Origin: Hydrogenophaga sp. BPS33 | Lineage (GTDB): Bacteria > Pseudomonadota > Gammaproteobacteria > Burkholderiales > Burkholderiaceae_C | Direction: 5' to 3' | Assembly (NCBI RefSeq): GCF_009859475.1 | Contig: NZ_CP044549.1 | Coordinates: 3,968,001 to 4,032,000, forward strand | Length of the DNA: 64,000 bases | In this document: piece by piece, positions 40,359-49,438 of the stretch | Layout of the letters: every line of letters starts with the position of its first letter | Numbering within the stretch: position 1 is the stretch's first letter | The notes under the pieces: model-generated | Seen by the model: the letters and a program-made list of their open reading frames with translations, nothing else | Databases searched by the model: none | Told to the model about the DNA's origin: nothing | Made by a program: the position numbers and the translations under genes

Positions 40359-41740
40359 CGGAGTCGGGCTTGCTGAAAATCGCCATCGTCGGCGGCGGCT
40401 GGGCGGGCATGGCGGCCGCGGTGGAAGCCGCCACGCGGGGTTCGGACGTGACGGTCTTCGAAGCCGCGCGCACCCTGGGCGGACGCGCCCGCGCGCTCAC
40501 GGCAGCGCTGCCCGACGGCAGCGCGCTCACGCTGGACAACGGCCAGCACATCCTGATCGGCGCCTACACCGATACGCTGGCGCTGATGCAGCGCGTCGGC
40601 CTGGACCTGTCACAGGTTCTCCTGAGCCTGCCGCTCGCCTTGCCCCATGCCGACGGATCGGGCTTGCGCACGCCACCCTGGGCCGCCCGCTGGCCCGCGC
40701 CGCTGGACGCGCTGGCCGCCATTGCCACGGCGCCGGGCTGGCGCTGGCGCGACCGGTGGTCGCTGGTGCGCACCTCGCTGCGGTGGCAGCGCGCGGGCTT
40801 CGCGTGCGACCCCGAATGCACGGTGGCCGAGTTGTGCGCAGGCTTGCCGCTGCGCGTGAACCAGGAACTGATCGAGCCGCTGTGCGTGTCCGCGCTCAAC
40901 ACCCCCGTGCACGACGCCAGCGCGGCGGTGTTTCTGCGGGTCTTGCGCGACGCGCTGTTTGGCAAGGGCTTCGCGCCCTTCAACGCGGCCAGCCTGCTGC
41001 TGCCGCGCACCGACCTCTCGCGCCTGTTTCCCGATGCCGCCGCAGCATGGCTGCGCGAACACCACGCCGACAGCTCCCGCGTGCGCATCGGCACGCGCGT
41101 GGGCACGCTGCGGCCGCTGGACACGCAATGGATGCTGGGCCATGAAAACGGCGAAGAGGCCTTTGACGCCGTGATCTGGGCCACCTCCGCCAGCCCGGCC
41201 GAAAAAGCCATCGGGCAGGCGGCCGACGACTGCGACGAGGCCACTTCGCAAACGCTGCGCGCCTGGGCCCACGGCACGCGAGACCTGCCCTTCACCGCCA
41301 TCACCACGGTGTACGCCTGGGCGCCCGATGCCCGGCTGCCCGCGCCCATGCTGGCGTTGCGGCACGAGCCCAATGCCCAGGCCGCACCTGCGCAGTTCGT
41401 GTTCGATCGTGGCCTGCTCCACCCCGGCGATCCGGCGGCACAGGGCGTGCTGGCCTTCGTGGTCAGCGCCAGCGACGACGACCGGGAAAGCCTGCAAAAC
41501 CGCGTCCTGCAGCAGGCGCAGCACCAACTCGGGATCGGCACGCTACAAGCGCTGCAGACCGTGGTGGAGAAACGCGCCACCTTTGCCTGCACGCCCGGCG
41601 CGCGCCGCCCCGCTCAGCGCATCGCGCCGGGGCTCTGGGCGGCGGGCGACTACGTTCAAGGCCCTTACCCTGCCACGCTGGAAGGCGCGGTGCGCAGCGG
41701 GCTGCAAGCAGCCCGGGAAGCGCTGCGCCCGGCCGGTTGA
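40355..41740 (+). CDS. hpnE: hydroxysqualene dehydroxylase HpnE
   Basis: 461 aa FAD-dependent amine-oxidase-fold protein. The dinucleotide motif IAIVGGGWAGMAAAVEA (residues 9-25) is followed by TVFEAARTLGGRAR; FAD is closed by LWAAGDYVQGPYPATLEGAV at the C-terminus. HpnE reduces hydroxysqualene to squalene. GTG 40355 overlaps the hpnD stop. There is no hopanoid cyclase (shc) in view, so the product could be squalene for hopanoids made elsewhere or a C30 carotenoid-type compound. Confidence 0.92.
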   Translation: MTESGLLKIAIVGGGWAGMAAAVEAATRGSDVTVFEAARTLGGRARALTAALPDGSALTLDNGQHILIGAYTDTLALMQRVGLDLSQVLLSLPLALPHADGSGLRTPPWAARWPAPLDALAAIATAPGWRWRDRWSLVRTSLRWQRAGFACDPECTVAELCAGLPLRVNQELIEPLCVSALNTPVHDASAAVFLRVLRDALFGKGFAPFNAASLLLPRTDLSRLFPDAAAAWLREHHADSSRVRIGTRVGTLRPLDTQWMLGHENGEEAFDAVIWATSASPAEKAIGQAADDCDEATSQTLRAWAHGTRDLPFTAITTVYAWAPDARLPAPMLALRHEPNAQAAPAQFVFDRGLLHPGDPAAQGVLAFVVSASDDDRESLQNRVLQQAQHQLGIGTLQALQTVVEKRATFACTPGARRPAQRIAPGLWAAGDYVQGPYPATLEGAVRSGLQAAREALRPAG

Positions 41741-41830
41741 GCGCTTTGTCGGCATATCGGCGGAACCTCTGCCGCTCAACACGTTCACACTTCTGGACTT
41801 GTTGCAACCAAACGAAAGGAAGCTCTGCAG

Positions 41831-42292
41831 ATGAACGGCACCCGCCTCGTCAAAACCTGGATCACCGCCGCCAGCCTGTGCGCGCTGGCGCTCACCACCA
41901 GCGTGGCCACCGCGCAGAACATGGTCAGCGTCAAAGGCAGCACGCTCAACATGCGCGAAGGCCCGGGCACCCACACGGCGGTGCTGTGGGAACTCAAGCG
42001 CGGCTACCCCTTGCGGGTGACCAAGCGCCAGGGCAGTTGGCTACAGGTGCGCGACTTCGAAGGCGATCGCGGGTGGGTGGCGCGCTCGCTCACCGGCAAC
42101 GCGCCGCACCACGTCGTGAAGTCCAAGGTGGCCAACGTGCGCAGCAGCCCCAGCACCCAGGCCCGCATCGTGGGCAAGGCCGAGTACGGCGAATTGCTGC
42201 GCACCCGCGAGAAACGCGCTGGCTGGGTGCGCGTGGAACGCACAGAAGGCCCGGGAGGCTGGATCGCGAAGCAGTTGCTCTGGGGCTGGTGA
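41831..42292 (+). CDS. periplasmic protein with two SH3b domains
   Basis: 153 aa. Signal peptide ending near SVATAQ (residue 29), then two bacterial SH3 repeats: SVKGSTLNMREGPGTHTAVL with GSWLQVRDFEGDRGWV (about 33-88), and VVKSKVANVRSSPSTQARIV with WVRVERTEGPGGWIAK (about 95-150). Such modules bind peptidoglycan or peptides in the envelope. ACGAAAGGAAGCTCTGCAG precedes the ATG. It has no lipobox. Role unknown. Confidence 0.88.
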   Translation: MNGTRLVKTWITAASLCALALTTSVATAQNMVSVKGSTLNMREGPGTHTAVLWELKRGYPLRVTKRQGSWLQVRDFEGDRGWVARSLTGNAPHHVVKSKVANVRSSPSTQARIVGKAEYGELLRTREKRAGWVRVERTEGPGGWIAKQLLWGW

Positions 42293-42308
42293 ATCCCCGC
42301 AAGCACCT

Positions 42309-43025
42309 TCAATCCAGTTGTCTGCACAGCGCCAACAGATCGCTCACGGTGGTGTGCGGCTGCAGCGGCGCGTGTTCCCAGGCGTGGCCCTCCCGGTTGA
42401 GCCACGCCACCTGCATGCCCGCTCCGAGCGCGCCGACCACGTCGAGTTGCGCGTCGTCGCCAATGTGCAGCACCTCGTTTGCCTGCGCGCCAGCCGCCTG
42501 CGCGGCGGCCAGGAAGATGCGCGCATCCGGCTTGCCCACGCCAAAGGCCTGGGCGCTCAGCGCGGCGCGGAAATGCACGCCCAGGCCCATGCGCTGCACA
42601 TCCGCATTGCCGTTGGAGAGTGCCACCACGGGGTAGCGCGCCGCGAGCCATTCGAGCGCGGGCAACGCGTCTTCGAACAGCTCCACGCGTTGGCGTTCGG
42701 CAAAGAAGATGTCGAAAGCGGCCTCGGCCAGCGCCGGATCGTCACCGCTTTGCGTGAGCACCAGGCGGATCGATTCGCGGCGCATCGCGCCCAGGTCGTG
42801 CGCCAAGTCGGGACGCGTGAGGTGCATCTGGTTGCGCACCTCGCGCAGCTTGGTCGGGTCGCCCCATTGCGCGGCGGTGGCCGGCGCGTGTTCGGCGAGC
42901 CAGGCCGCGAGCACGGTCTCGGCGCGCGCGATGATGGGCCAGATCGGCCACAGGGTGTCGTCCAGGTCGATGGTGATGGCGCGCACGCGACCCGCGTCCA
43001 GCGCCGTGGCAAGGGAGGTGTTCAT
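42309..43025 (-). CDS. HAD-family hydrolase (phosphatase)
   Basis: 238 aa. HAD motif I is ITIDLDDTLWP (nucleophile Asp20, acid Asp22), motif II VVALSNGN, motif III Lys in FGVGKPDARIF, motif IV HIGDDAQLDVVGA. The C1 cap fits a small-metabolite phosphatase of the YjjG/phosphoglycolate type. ATG 43025 is preferred; an ATG at 43046 would overlap the divergent hemH start. Substrate unknown. Confidence 0.9.
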   Translation of the reverse strand: MNTSLATALDAGRVRAITIDLDDTLWPIWPIIARAETVLAAWLAEHAPATAAQWGDPTKLREVRNQMHLTRPDLAHDLGAMRRESIRLVLTQSGDDPALAEAAFDIFFAERQRVELFEDALPALEWLAARYPVVALSNGNADVQRMGLGVHFRAALSAQAFGVGKPDARIFLAAAQAAGAQANEVLHIGDDAQLDVVGALGAGMQVAWLNREGHAWEHAPLQPHTTVSDLLALCRQLD

Positions 43026-43044
43026 GTCTGCGGGAGAATAGCGC

Positions 43045-44082
43045 ATGCCCTATCGCCCTGAACCACCGTTGCCCCTTGACCAGCCGTCCCGCACGGCCAT
43101 CGTCTATTGCAATCTCGGCACCCCCGACGAACCCACCGCTCCCGCCGTGCGCCGCTACCTCGCCGAGTTTCTGGGCGACCCGCGCGTGGTGGAAATCCCG
43201 AAGGCCGTGTGGTGGCCGATCCTGCACGGCATCATCCTGCGCACGCGCCCGGCGAAGTCGGCGGCGAAGTACGCCAGCGTGTGGCAGGCCGAAGGCTCGC
43301 CACTGAAAGTCTGGACCGAACGGCAGGCCAAGCTGCTGCGGGGCTACCTGGGCGAACGCGGCCATGACCTCAGCGTGCGCTACGCGATGCGCTACGGCAA
43401 CCCATCGATCGCCTCGGTGCTTGACGAACTCAAGGCCGAGGGGGTGGCGCGCGTGCTCATCCTGCCGGCCTATCCGCAGTACAGCGGCACCACAACGGCC
43501 AGCGTGATCGACGCGGTGATGCAATGGGCCGCACCCGTGCGGCATGTGCCAGACCTGCGCTTCGTCAACCGTTACCACGACGACCCGGGCTACATCCAGG
43601 CGTTGGCCCAGCGCATCCGCGCGCACTGGGTGGCCAATGGCCAGGGCGATCACCTGGTGATGAGCTTTCACGGCGTGCCCGAGCGCACCGTGCGCCTGGG
43701 CGACCCGTACCAGCGCGAATGCGAAAGCACGGCTCGCCTGCTGGCCTCGCACCTCGGCCTCTCGAACGACCGCTTCACCCTCACCTTCCAGTCTCGCTTT
43801 GGCAAGGCGAAGTGGTTGGAGCCCTACACCGAGCCCACGCTCGTGGCTCTGGCGCGCATGGGCGTGAAAAACGTGGACGTGGTCTGCCCCGGCTTCACCA
43901 GCGACTGCCTGGAGACGCTGGAAGAAATCAACATGGAAGTGCGCGAGGCGTTCGTGCACGCGGGCGGCCAGCGCTTCGAGTACATCCCCTGCGTGAACGA
44001 TTCGCCCGAGTGGATTCGCGCGCTGAGCGACCTGGCGGAGCGGCACTTGCAGGGTTGGCCCACAAAACCCGTCAGCGCTTGA
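43045..44082 (+). CDS. hemH: ferrochelatase
   Basis: 345 aa, usual length. Start region TAIVYCNLGTPDEPTAPAVR. Catalytic His209 in HLVMSFHGVPERT; the second metal/porphyrin site is VVCPGFTSDCLETLEEINME. It inserts Fe(II) into protoporphyrin IX, the last step of heme synthesis, at the cytoplasmic face of the membrane. It is divergent from the HAD gene, with only a short shared spacer. Confidence 0.96.
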   Translation: MPYRPEPPLPLDQPSRTAIVYCNLGTPDEPTAPAVRRYLAEFLGDPRVVEIPKAVWWPILHGIILRTRPAKSAAKYASVWQAEGSPLKVWTERQAKLLRGYLGERGHDLSVRYAMRYGNPSIASVLDELKAEGVARVLILPAYPQYSGTTTASVIDAVMQWAAPVRHVPDLRFVNRYHDDPGYIQALAQRIRAHWVANGQGDHLVMSFHGVPERTVRLGDPYQRECESTARLLASHLGLSNDRFTLTFQSRFGKAKWLEPYTEPTLVALARMGVKNVDVVCPGFTSDCLETLEEINMEVREAFVHAGGQRFEYIPCVNDSPEWIRALSDLAERHLQGWPTKPVSA

Positions 44083-44178
44083 CCGCGCTTGACGGCACTC
44101 AAGGCGTACGCCGAAAGTTGACGGTCCGATCCAAGCCCCGACTTGTGGTTGGGAAAAATCGGCACAACGGCCGGTCGT

Positions 44179-44209
44179 GTTCACCCCCGCTTCTCCGATA
44201 AGTTCACCC
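44179..44209 (+). promoter_or_regulatory. direct repeat upstream of the 561-aa orphan
   Basis: GTTCACCC (44179-44186) is repeated exactly at 44202-44209, a period of 23 bases (15 between), at -80 and -57 from the ATG. The form (same-orientation octamers with N15) recalls AraC-type activator sites such as the PIP/hrpII box, but the sequence is not the TTCG-type consensus. No companion copy was found elsewhere. Confidence 0.4.
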
Positions 44210-44258
44210 GTGGCGCCGCGTGCGCCATATCGGTGTTTCAACTTACAGGGAGGCTCAT

Positions 44259-45944
44259 ATGGCCAAGCAATTTCTTCAGCGTGTCGATTCAAGGCTCACG
44301 CCTCGGTCGCTGATGGCGAACAGTTCCAGTCTTGCCGTGTCCGAGGGCTCCGGCACAGGGGGTCATGAGCGTAGCAAGGAGGGGCACTCCCCACGGTCCG
44401 AGACCACTCACTTCGACAAGTTGGTCCATGGAGATTCCACCAAACCGACGTGGACAAAGGGTGAGTTGTGGAACGACAAGGTGTTGACTTACCAGAAGAT
44501 GCTCAAAGCCGTACTGGAAGCCAGCGATGCGCCCGATGTCGCGCTGGTCGAGAAGATCCTGAAGGCCCTGGTCGATGAGAAGTACTCCATCTACCCGGGG
44601 TTCGATGGCAGCCAGCAGAAGATCAACCAGGCCACATCGGCGGTGGCACGGCGCATGAGCGACAGGGCCGACCTGCTCATCCCCCAGGTGAAGGATCCGG
44701 CCAGCCGGCTGCTGTTGGAGAACACCGCCAAATTCTGGAAAAGCTATGTCCGCCCCGAGCCCGAGACGAAGCCGGAAAAGCCCCGCGCTGCGGGCATTTG
44801 GCGATCATCCAGCAAACGGGGCACGACGAAACCTGTCGTCGTCGATGAACCACCGCCACCACGAGCGAAGGCGGCAACCTTTGCGGGCCGCATACCCCAG
44901 ATGGACCTGAAGCTGTTCACGAACATCACCAGCACCACGGTGAATTCCCCTCGGCACAATCCGACGACGTCGACGACAAGCCCCTGCCCGCTGACCGTGA
45001 CCACCGCACTGAGCAGCGAAAGCATGAGCGCCACAGGAAATACACCAGCAAGCGCCGCCCAAACGCCTCGCTTGCTCGCAGCCTCCGAGCTGACAGACCC
45101 GGAGGAGATCAAAAAACGGGCAAAGCAGCGCGAGGGCTTGTATGCCGCGTTGGCCACAAGGGGTCCCCAGGCCATCACATTTGCCCTTGCAGACGTGCCT
45201 CAAGAGACCAACCTCGCCAGCTACTTTCCGCTAGGAGATCCCGGACAGTTTCGCGAAGAGGTCCTGGAATCGGCTCAACAATTCGTCAAAACTTTTTTCT
45301 CGGACGATGAGCTGATCGCCTATCTTGATTGGTGCCAGACCCATGCCCATCTGACGACTTACATGGGCCGGATACTGGATGACGAAACAGGCGTGAAGAA
45401 GGTCATCAAGCCCGAGGTGATCGAGCTGTGCATGGCATTGCGGGCCGTGGATGATACGGCCGAAACGGCGGCCCTGGAGAAGAACGCCAGCGCCATCCAG
45501 AAGGCCATGTCGCACAAGAACATCACGGCCCTGGCGCTGGCGCAGCAACCTTTCGCCAGCACAAAAATGATGATGCAAAAATGCATGCTGCTAAAAAATT
45601 ACAGCGGGCGTGAGGGCAAGGATTTTGACCACTTTCTGCAGACGCTGGAGAACGCACACACGATCCGCAAGGCGGCGCACGCGGGTCTTCAGCACGCCGT
45701 TCTCATGAAGCCCTTGAAGCAAAAGGATGTGCTCAACCTGGCCGTGAGCGCCTATGCGCGGGTCATGACGACGCCTACATTGGGCTATCTGCCACCGGAC
45801 ACCCCGCAAACCCAGCTCAAGGTCATTGACGGTGTGCTGGAAGCCATGATCAAACGCCCTGCCAAGCCCTTGAATCCCTTGCAGCTTGCTGCACTCACCC
45901 ATGTGCGCGAAAGCCTTCAGGCACACGCCAGCAAGCCGCATTGA
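44259..45944 (+). CDS. large orphan protein, candidate secreted effector
   Basis: 561 aa, no recognised family. Residues 1-65 are Ser/Thr-rich and polar (RSLMANSSSLAVSEGSGTGG). A helical block (70-170) follows, then a disordered Pro/Lys/Thr linker (170-290, with VDEPPPPRAKA and NPTTSTTSPCPLTV), then a mostly helical C-terminal domain (295-555; FFSDDELIAYLDWCQTHAHL). No signal peptide or transmembrane helix. A strong AGGGAGG precedes ATG 44259. Base use is visibly less GC-rich than in hemH or yihY on either side, indicating transfer. A polar Ser-rich N-terminus plus modular helices is common in type III effectors, but no secretion genes are in view. Confidence 0.66.
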   Translation: MAKQFLQRVDSRLTPRSLMANSSSLAVSEGSGTGGHERSKEGHSPRSETTHFDKLVHGDSTKPTWTKGELWNDKVLTYQKMLKAVLEASDAPDVALVEKILKALVDEKYSIYPGFDGSQQKINQATSAVARRMSDRADLLIPQVKDPASRLLLENTAKFWKSYVRPEPETKPEKPRAAGIWRSSSKRGTTKPVVVDEPPPPRAKAATFAGRIPQMDLKLFTNITSTTVNSPRHNPTTSTTSPCPLTVTTALSSESMSATGNTPASAAQTPRLLAASELTDPEEIKKRAKQREGLYAALATRGPQAITFALADVPQETNLASYFPLGDPGQFREEVLESAQQFVKTFFSDDELIAYLDWCQTHAHLTTYMGRILDDETGVKKVIKPEVIELCMALRAVDDTAETAALEKNASAIQKAMSHKNITALALAQQPFASTKMMMQKCMLLKNYSGREGKDFDHFLQTLENAHTIRKAAHAGLQHAVLMKPLKQKDVLNLAVSAYARVMTTPTLGYLPPDTPQTQLKVIDGVLEAMIKRPAKPLNPLQLAALTHVRESLQAHASKPH

Positions 45945-45975
45945 CCCGAGCGCACAAGGCCGGCGGCATGCCGAC

Positions 45976-46866
45976 CTATTCGAGCGGCACCCGCCTCTGC
46001 GCTGCCGCTGCTCGCAACACCCCATTGATCTCCGCGCCAAAGATCAACGTGGTGGCGCTGATGTACAGAAACACGAGCGTGGCGACCACGCCCGCGAAGC
46101 TGCCATAGATCAGGGCCAGGTTACCGGCCGTGCGCAAGGTGTAGGACAGCGTGGCCGCCGCCCCCACCCACAACGCCGCGCCCACCACCGCTCCAGGCAA
46201 CACGGTGAGCAGGCGCGCGCGCACGTCGGGCAGCCAGGCGTACATCAGCGCGTACAACAGCACGAGCACCAGAAATGCCGAGCCATAGCGCACGCTGTGG
46301 CGCAACCACAGCGTCTCCTTTCCGGCGCCGAGGTTTTCCGCCAGCACCAGCCACACGTACGGCATGACCACCACCGAGCTGAACGCCAGCAAAATGCCGG
46401 CGCCCACCACCACCGTGAACAGCGTGACCTTGATGCGCGCCTTCCAGAACGGCATGCCGCGCTCAATGCCGTAGGCGCGGTTGAGCGCCGAGCGTATCGC
46501 CTGCATGCCCGAGGAGGCGGTCCACAGCGTGACCAGGAAGCCCACCGCCAGCAGCGCCTGGTTGCGCTGGGCAATCACCTGCTGGATCACCGGTTGCATC
46601 ACGTCGCGCACCATCTGAGGGGCATACCCGACCACGCGGCTCACCAGATCAGCGGCGTCGCCGGGCTTGCCCAGATAACCCGCCGAGGCCGACAGCAGAA
46701 TCAGCAGTGGAAACATCGCCAGCACCGACGAGAAGGCCAGGCTGCCCGCCTGGTTGGCGCTCTGGTGCAGGATGTAGTTGCGCATGGCCCGCAGGACCAC
46801 CCCCAGGCCGGGCGCGTGCAGCGCGGCATGCCAGAGGCTCTGGATGAAATGGCGAACCTGGTTCAT
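45976..46866 (-). CDS. YihY/UPF0761 (BrkB-like) inner-membrane protein
   Basis: 296 aa with about six hydrophobic helices. Family marks: [34 protein letters not shown] segments, the [19 protein letters not shown] loop, and [20 protein letters not shown]. The ATG at 46866 begins [12 protein letters not shown]; in-frame codons further upstream look like spacer. Function is unsettled (once annotated as ribonuclease BN, later withdrawn); a transport or envelope role is assumed. Confidence 0.88.
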   Translation of the reverse strand: MNQVRHFIQSLWHAALHAPGLGVVLRAMRNYILHQSANQAGSLAFSSVLAMFPLLILLSASAGYLGKPGDAADLVSRVVGYAPQMVRDVMQPVIQQVIAQRNQALLAVGFLVTLWTASSGMQAIRSALNRAYGIERGMPFWKARIKVTLFTVVVGAGILLAFSSVVVMPYVWLVLAENLGAGKETLWLRHSVRYGSAFLVLVLLYALMYAWLPDVRARLLTVLPGAVVGAALWVGAAATLSYTLRTAGNLALIYGSFAGVVATLVFLYISATTLIFGAEINGVLRAAAAQRRVPLE

Positions 46867-46951
46867 GGATCTGGAGGTCAAAGGCGACAGTGTCTTACAT
46901 TGCATGCGTCCGCACAGCGTTAGAGTCGGGTTCCCGACCAGGACGCTCCCC

Positions 46952-47302
46952 ATGGCTGCACATCCCATCTTCAAGACCGCGTTCGCCAAGGTATACCCGC
47001 TCTACGTGCAGAAGGCCGAGCGCAAGGGACGCACGAAAGCCGAGGTGGACGAGATCATCCGCTGGCTCACCGGCTACGACGCCGCGAGCCTGCAACGGCA
47101 GATCGACGAAGGCCACGACTTTCACACCTTCTTCGGCCAAGCCCCGGCCATGCACCCCAACACCGCGCTCATCAAGGGTGTGGTGTGCGGTGTGCGGGTC
47201 GAAGAAGTGGAAGACCCCTTGATGCAGCGCATCCGGTACCTCGACAAGCTCATCGACGAGCTGGCCAAGGGCAGAACGATGCAGAAGATCCTGCGCGCCT
47301 GA
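46952..47302 (+). CDS. DUF2200 family protein
   Basis: 116 aa. Clear DUF2200 features: [57 protein letters not shown] and [20 protein letters not shown]. Small soluble protein of unknown function, found in many bacteria. It is divergent from yihY with an 85-base spacer. Confidence 0.9.
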   Translation: MAAHPIFKTAFAKVYPLYVQKAERKGRTKAEVDEIIRWLTGYDAASLQRQIDEGHDFHTFFGQAPAMHPNTALIKGVVCGVRVEEVEDPLMQRIRYLDKLIDELAKGRTMQKILRA

Positions 47303-47431
47303 GGATCCGCGGCCGAGATCAGGTTCTGGTCAGGCCCCCTCCCCTAAGCTGACGGCACGCCCTGCAACGCCCGCGTGCAGGAACCGCGATGGCGCCGACG
47401 CGCGCATCGCATCCGTCACCTCTCCTTCTTC

Positions 47432-47878
47432 ATGAAAACGACCCGAGACATCCACGACTTGGTGGGCGGCCTGCTGATGGCGACCACTGGCCTCTTCTTC
47501 GCCTTGTATGGGCTGAACTACACCTTCGGCACGTCCGACCGCATGGGGCCGGGGTACTTCCCCGTCGTGCTGGGCTGGACCCTGTTCATACTGGGCTTGC
47601 TGGTGGCGATACCGGCATGGTGGCGGCGCGGCTCGGCGATCCAGCTGCAATGGAGCAACCTGTTCTGGTGCGTGCTCAGCCTGCTGGTGTTCGCCCTCGT
47701 GCTCCAGCCCGCAGGTGTGGTGTTGGCATCCTTCGTCACCGCACTGATCTCGCTGGTCCCATCGACCATGGGCCTGCGCAAGCGCCTGACGGTGTGCGCG
47801 GTGATCACGCTGCTCACCACGCTGATCTTTCCGATCGGGCTGCAGATGCAGTTGCAGATCTGGCCTGCTTTCCTCTGA
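47432..47878 (+). CDS. tctB: tripartite tricarboxylate transporter small subunit TctB
   Basis: 148 aa with four hydrophobic helices (DLVGGLLMATTGLFFALYGL first, VCAVITLLTTLIFPIGLQ last) and the RMGPGYFPVVLGW motif of the TctB family. It partners TctA, whose gene starts 18 bases later. ATG 47432 matches the usual short N-terminus. TctC-type receptor genes are not adjacent; Bug receptors in this window are at 8067 and 15620. Confidence 0.9.
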   Translation: MKTTRDIHDLVGGLLMATTGLFFALYGLNYTFGTSDRMGPGYFPVVLGWTLFILGLLVAIPAWWRRGSAIQLQWSNLFWCVLSLLVFALVLQPAGVVLASFVTALISLVPSTMGLRKRLTVCAVITLLTTLIFPIGLQMQLQIWPAFL

Positions 47879-47896
47879 AACCAAGGACGCATTCCC

Positions 47897-49423
47897 ATGG
47901 ACCTGCTCGGCAACCTGGCGCTCGGACTGCAAGTCGCGGTCGAGCCCATGAATCTGTTGTACTGCTTTTTTGGCGTTCTTCTCGGCACAGTGGTCGGGGT
48001 GTTGCCCGGCATCGGCGCGCTGGCGGCCATCTCGATGCTGCTGCCCCTCACCTACCACATCCCCCCCACCACGGCCATCATCATGCTGGCCGGCGTGTAC
48101 TACGGCGCGCAATATGGCGGCTCGACCGCCTCGATCCTGTTGAACCTGCCAGGCACGCCGTCATCCGCCGTGACCTGTCTGGATGGCTATCCGATGGCAC
48201 GCAAAGGCAAGGCCGGCGTGGCGCTGTTCGTGACCACCATCGCCTCACTGCTCGGTGCGATGTCGGGCGTGGTGCTGCTCACGCTGTTCTCTCCCTTGAT
48301 CGCCGAACTGGGTCTGAAGTTCGGGCCAGCCGAGTTCTGTTCAATGATGCTGCTGGGTCTGGTGGCCGCGTCGTCGATGGGCATGGGATCGGCCTCCAAA
48401 GGACTGTGCGCCATGGTCCTGGGTCTGCTGATGGGCCTGGTCGGTACCGACGTCAACAGCGGCGTGGCACGCTTTGCCTTCGACGTTCCCGAGTTGACGG
48501 ACGGCATCAACCTTGTGGCGCTGGCCATGGGCTTGTTCGGTGTGGCCGAGGTCGTGCGCTGCATCAATTCCGAAGACACGAACCGCCAGCCGGAGAAAGT
48601 CACCCTGAGCTCCATGGTGCCCACGCGCGACGAATTCGGCGCCACCGTCAAGCCCATGGTGCGCGGTTCGGCGCTCGGCTCTGCCTTGGGCGCCCTGCCC
48701 GGCGTGGGGCCGTCGATCGCCGCGTTCATGTCCTACGCCATCGAAAAGCGCGTGGCCAAAGACCCGGGCCGCTTCGGCCAGGGCGCCGTCGAGGGCATCG
48801 CGGCACCGGAGGCGGCGAACAACGCCGCCGCGCAGACCGCCTTCGTGCCATCGCTCTCCTTGGGCATTCCGGGCGACGCGGTGATGGCCGTGATGCTGGG
48901 CGCCTTGATCATCCACGGCATCCAGCCCGGTCCCATGCTGATCTCCGAGCAGCCCAACCTGTTCTGGGGGCTGGTGGTCAGCTTCGCCATCGGCAACATC
49001 ATGCTGGTGATCCTGAACCTGCCCACCATCGGCTTGTGGGTGGCACTGCTGCGCATTCCGTTTGCCTGGATGTACCCGGCCATCCTGGTGTTCGTCGCGC
49101 TCGGGGTCTACAGCATCAACAACAACACCTTCGACGTCTATTCGGTGGCGGCCCTGGGCATCATGGGCTACGTGCTGATGGTGCTGCGCTTCGAAGCCGC
49201 GCCCCTGCTGCTGGGCTACATCCTGGGGCCAATGCTGGAGGAGTACCTGCGCCGGGCCATGCTGATATCGCGAGGCGATCCCATGATCTTCCTGCAACGC
49301 CCGATCAGCGCCACCCTGCTGGCGCTCACGCTGGCCCTGCTGCTGTGGGCCATCGGCTCCACGCTGCGCAAGAGCCTGCGCGCCAAACAGGAGCTGGACC
49401 GCCTCAACGCTCAGACAGCATGA
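47897..49423 (+). CDS. tctA: tripartite tricarboxylate transporter large permease TctA
   Basis: 508 aa, about 10-12 helices. Signature segments: LLGTVVGVLPGIGALAAISM, YYGAQYGGSTASILLNLPG, and the second-half GALPGVGPSIAAFMSY and EGIAAPEAANNAAAQTAFVP. It is the transport subunit for small carboxylates delivered by a periplasmic Bug/TctC receptor, driven by the ion gradient. The receptor must be encoded elsewhere. The TctDE two-component genes follow directly. Confidence 0.95.
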   Translation: MDLLGNLALGLQVAVEPMNLLYCFFGVLLGTVVGVLPGIGALAAISMLLPLTYHIPPTTAIIMLAGVYYGAQYGGSTASILLNLPGTPSSAVTCLDGYPMARKGKAGVALFVTTIASLLGAMSGVVLLTLFSPLIAELGLKFGPAEFCSMMLLGLVAASSMGMGSASKGLCAMVLGLLMGLVGTDVNSGVARFAFDVPELTDGINLVALAMGLFGVAEVVRCINSEDTNRQPEKVTLSSMVPTRDEFGATVKPMVRGSALGSALGALPGVGPSIAAFMSYAIEKRVAKDPGRFGQGAVEGIAAPEAANNAAAQTAFVPSLSLGIPGDAVMAVMLGALIIHGIQPGPMLISEQPNLFWGLVVSFAIGNIMLVILNLPTIGLWVALLRIPFAWMYPAILVFVALGVYSINNNTFDVYSVAALGIMGYVLMVLRFEAAPLLLGYILGPMLEEYLRRAMLISRGDPMIFLQRPISATLLALTLALLLWAIGSTLRKSLRAKQELDRLNAQTA

Positions 49424-49438
49424 GGTAGTCTGCGACCT

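Noticed and set aside
44100..44259. Search for the GAACC-N14-GTKAC motif or a TTCG-type PIP/hrpII box before the 561-aa orphan.
   Set aside because: Neither is present; only the GTTCACCC direct repeat was found, so this gene is not grouped with the three motif-bearing genes.
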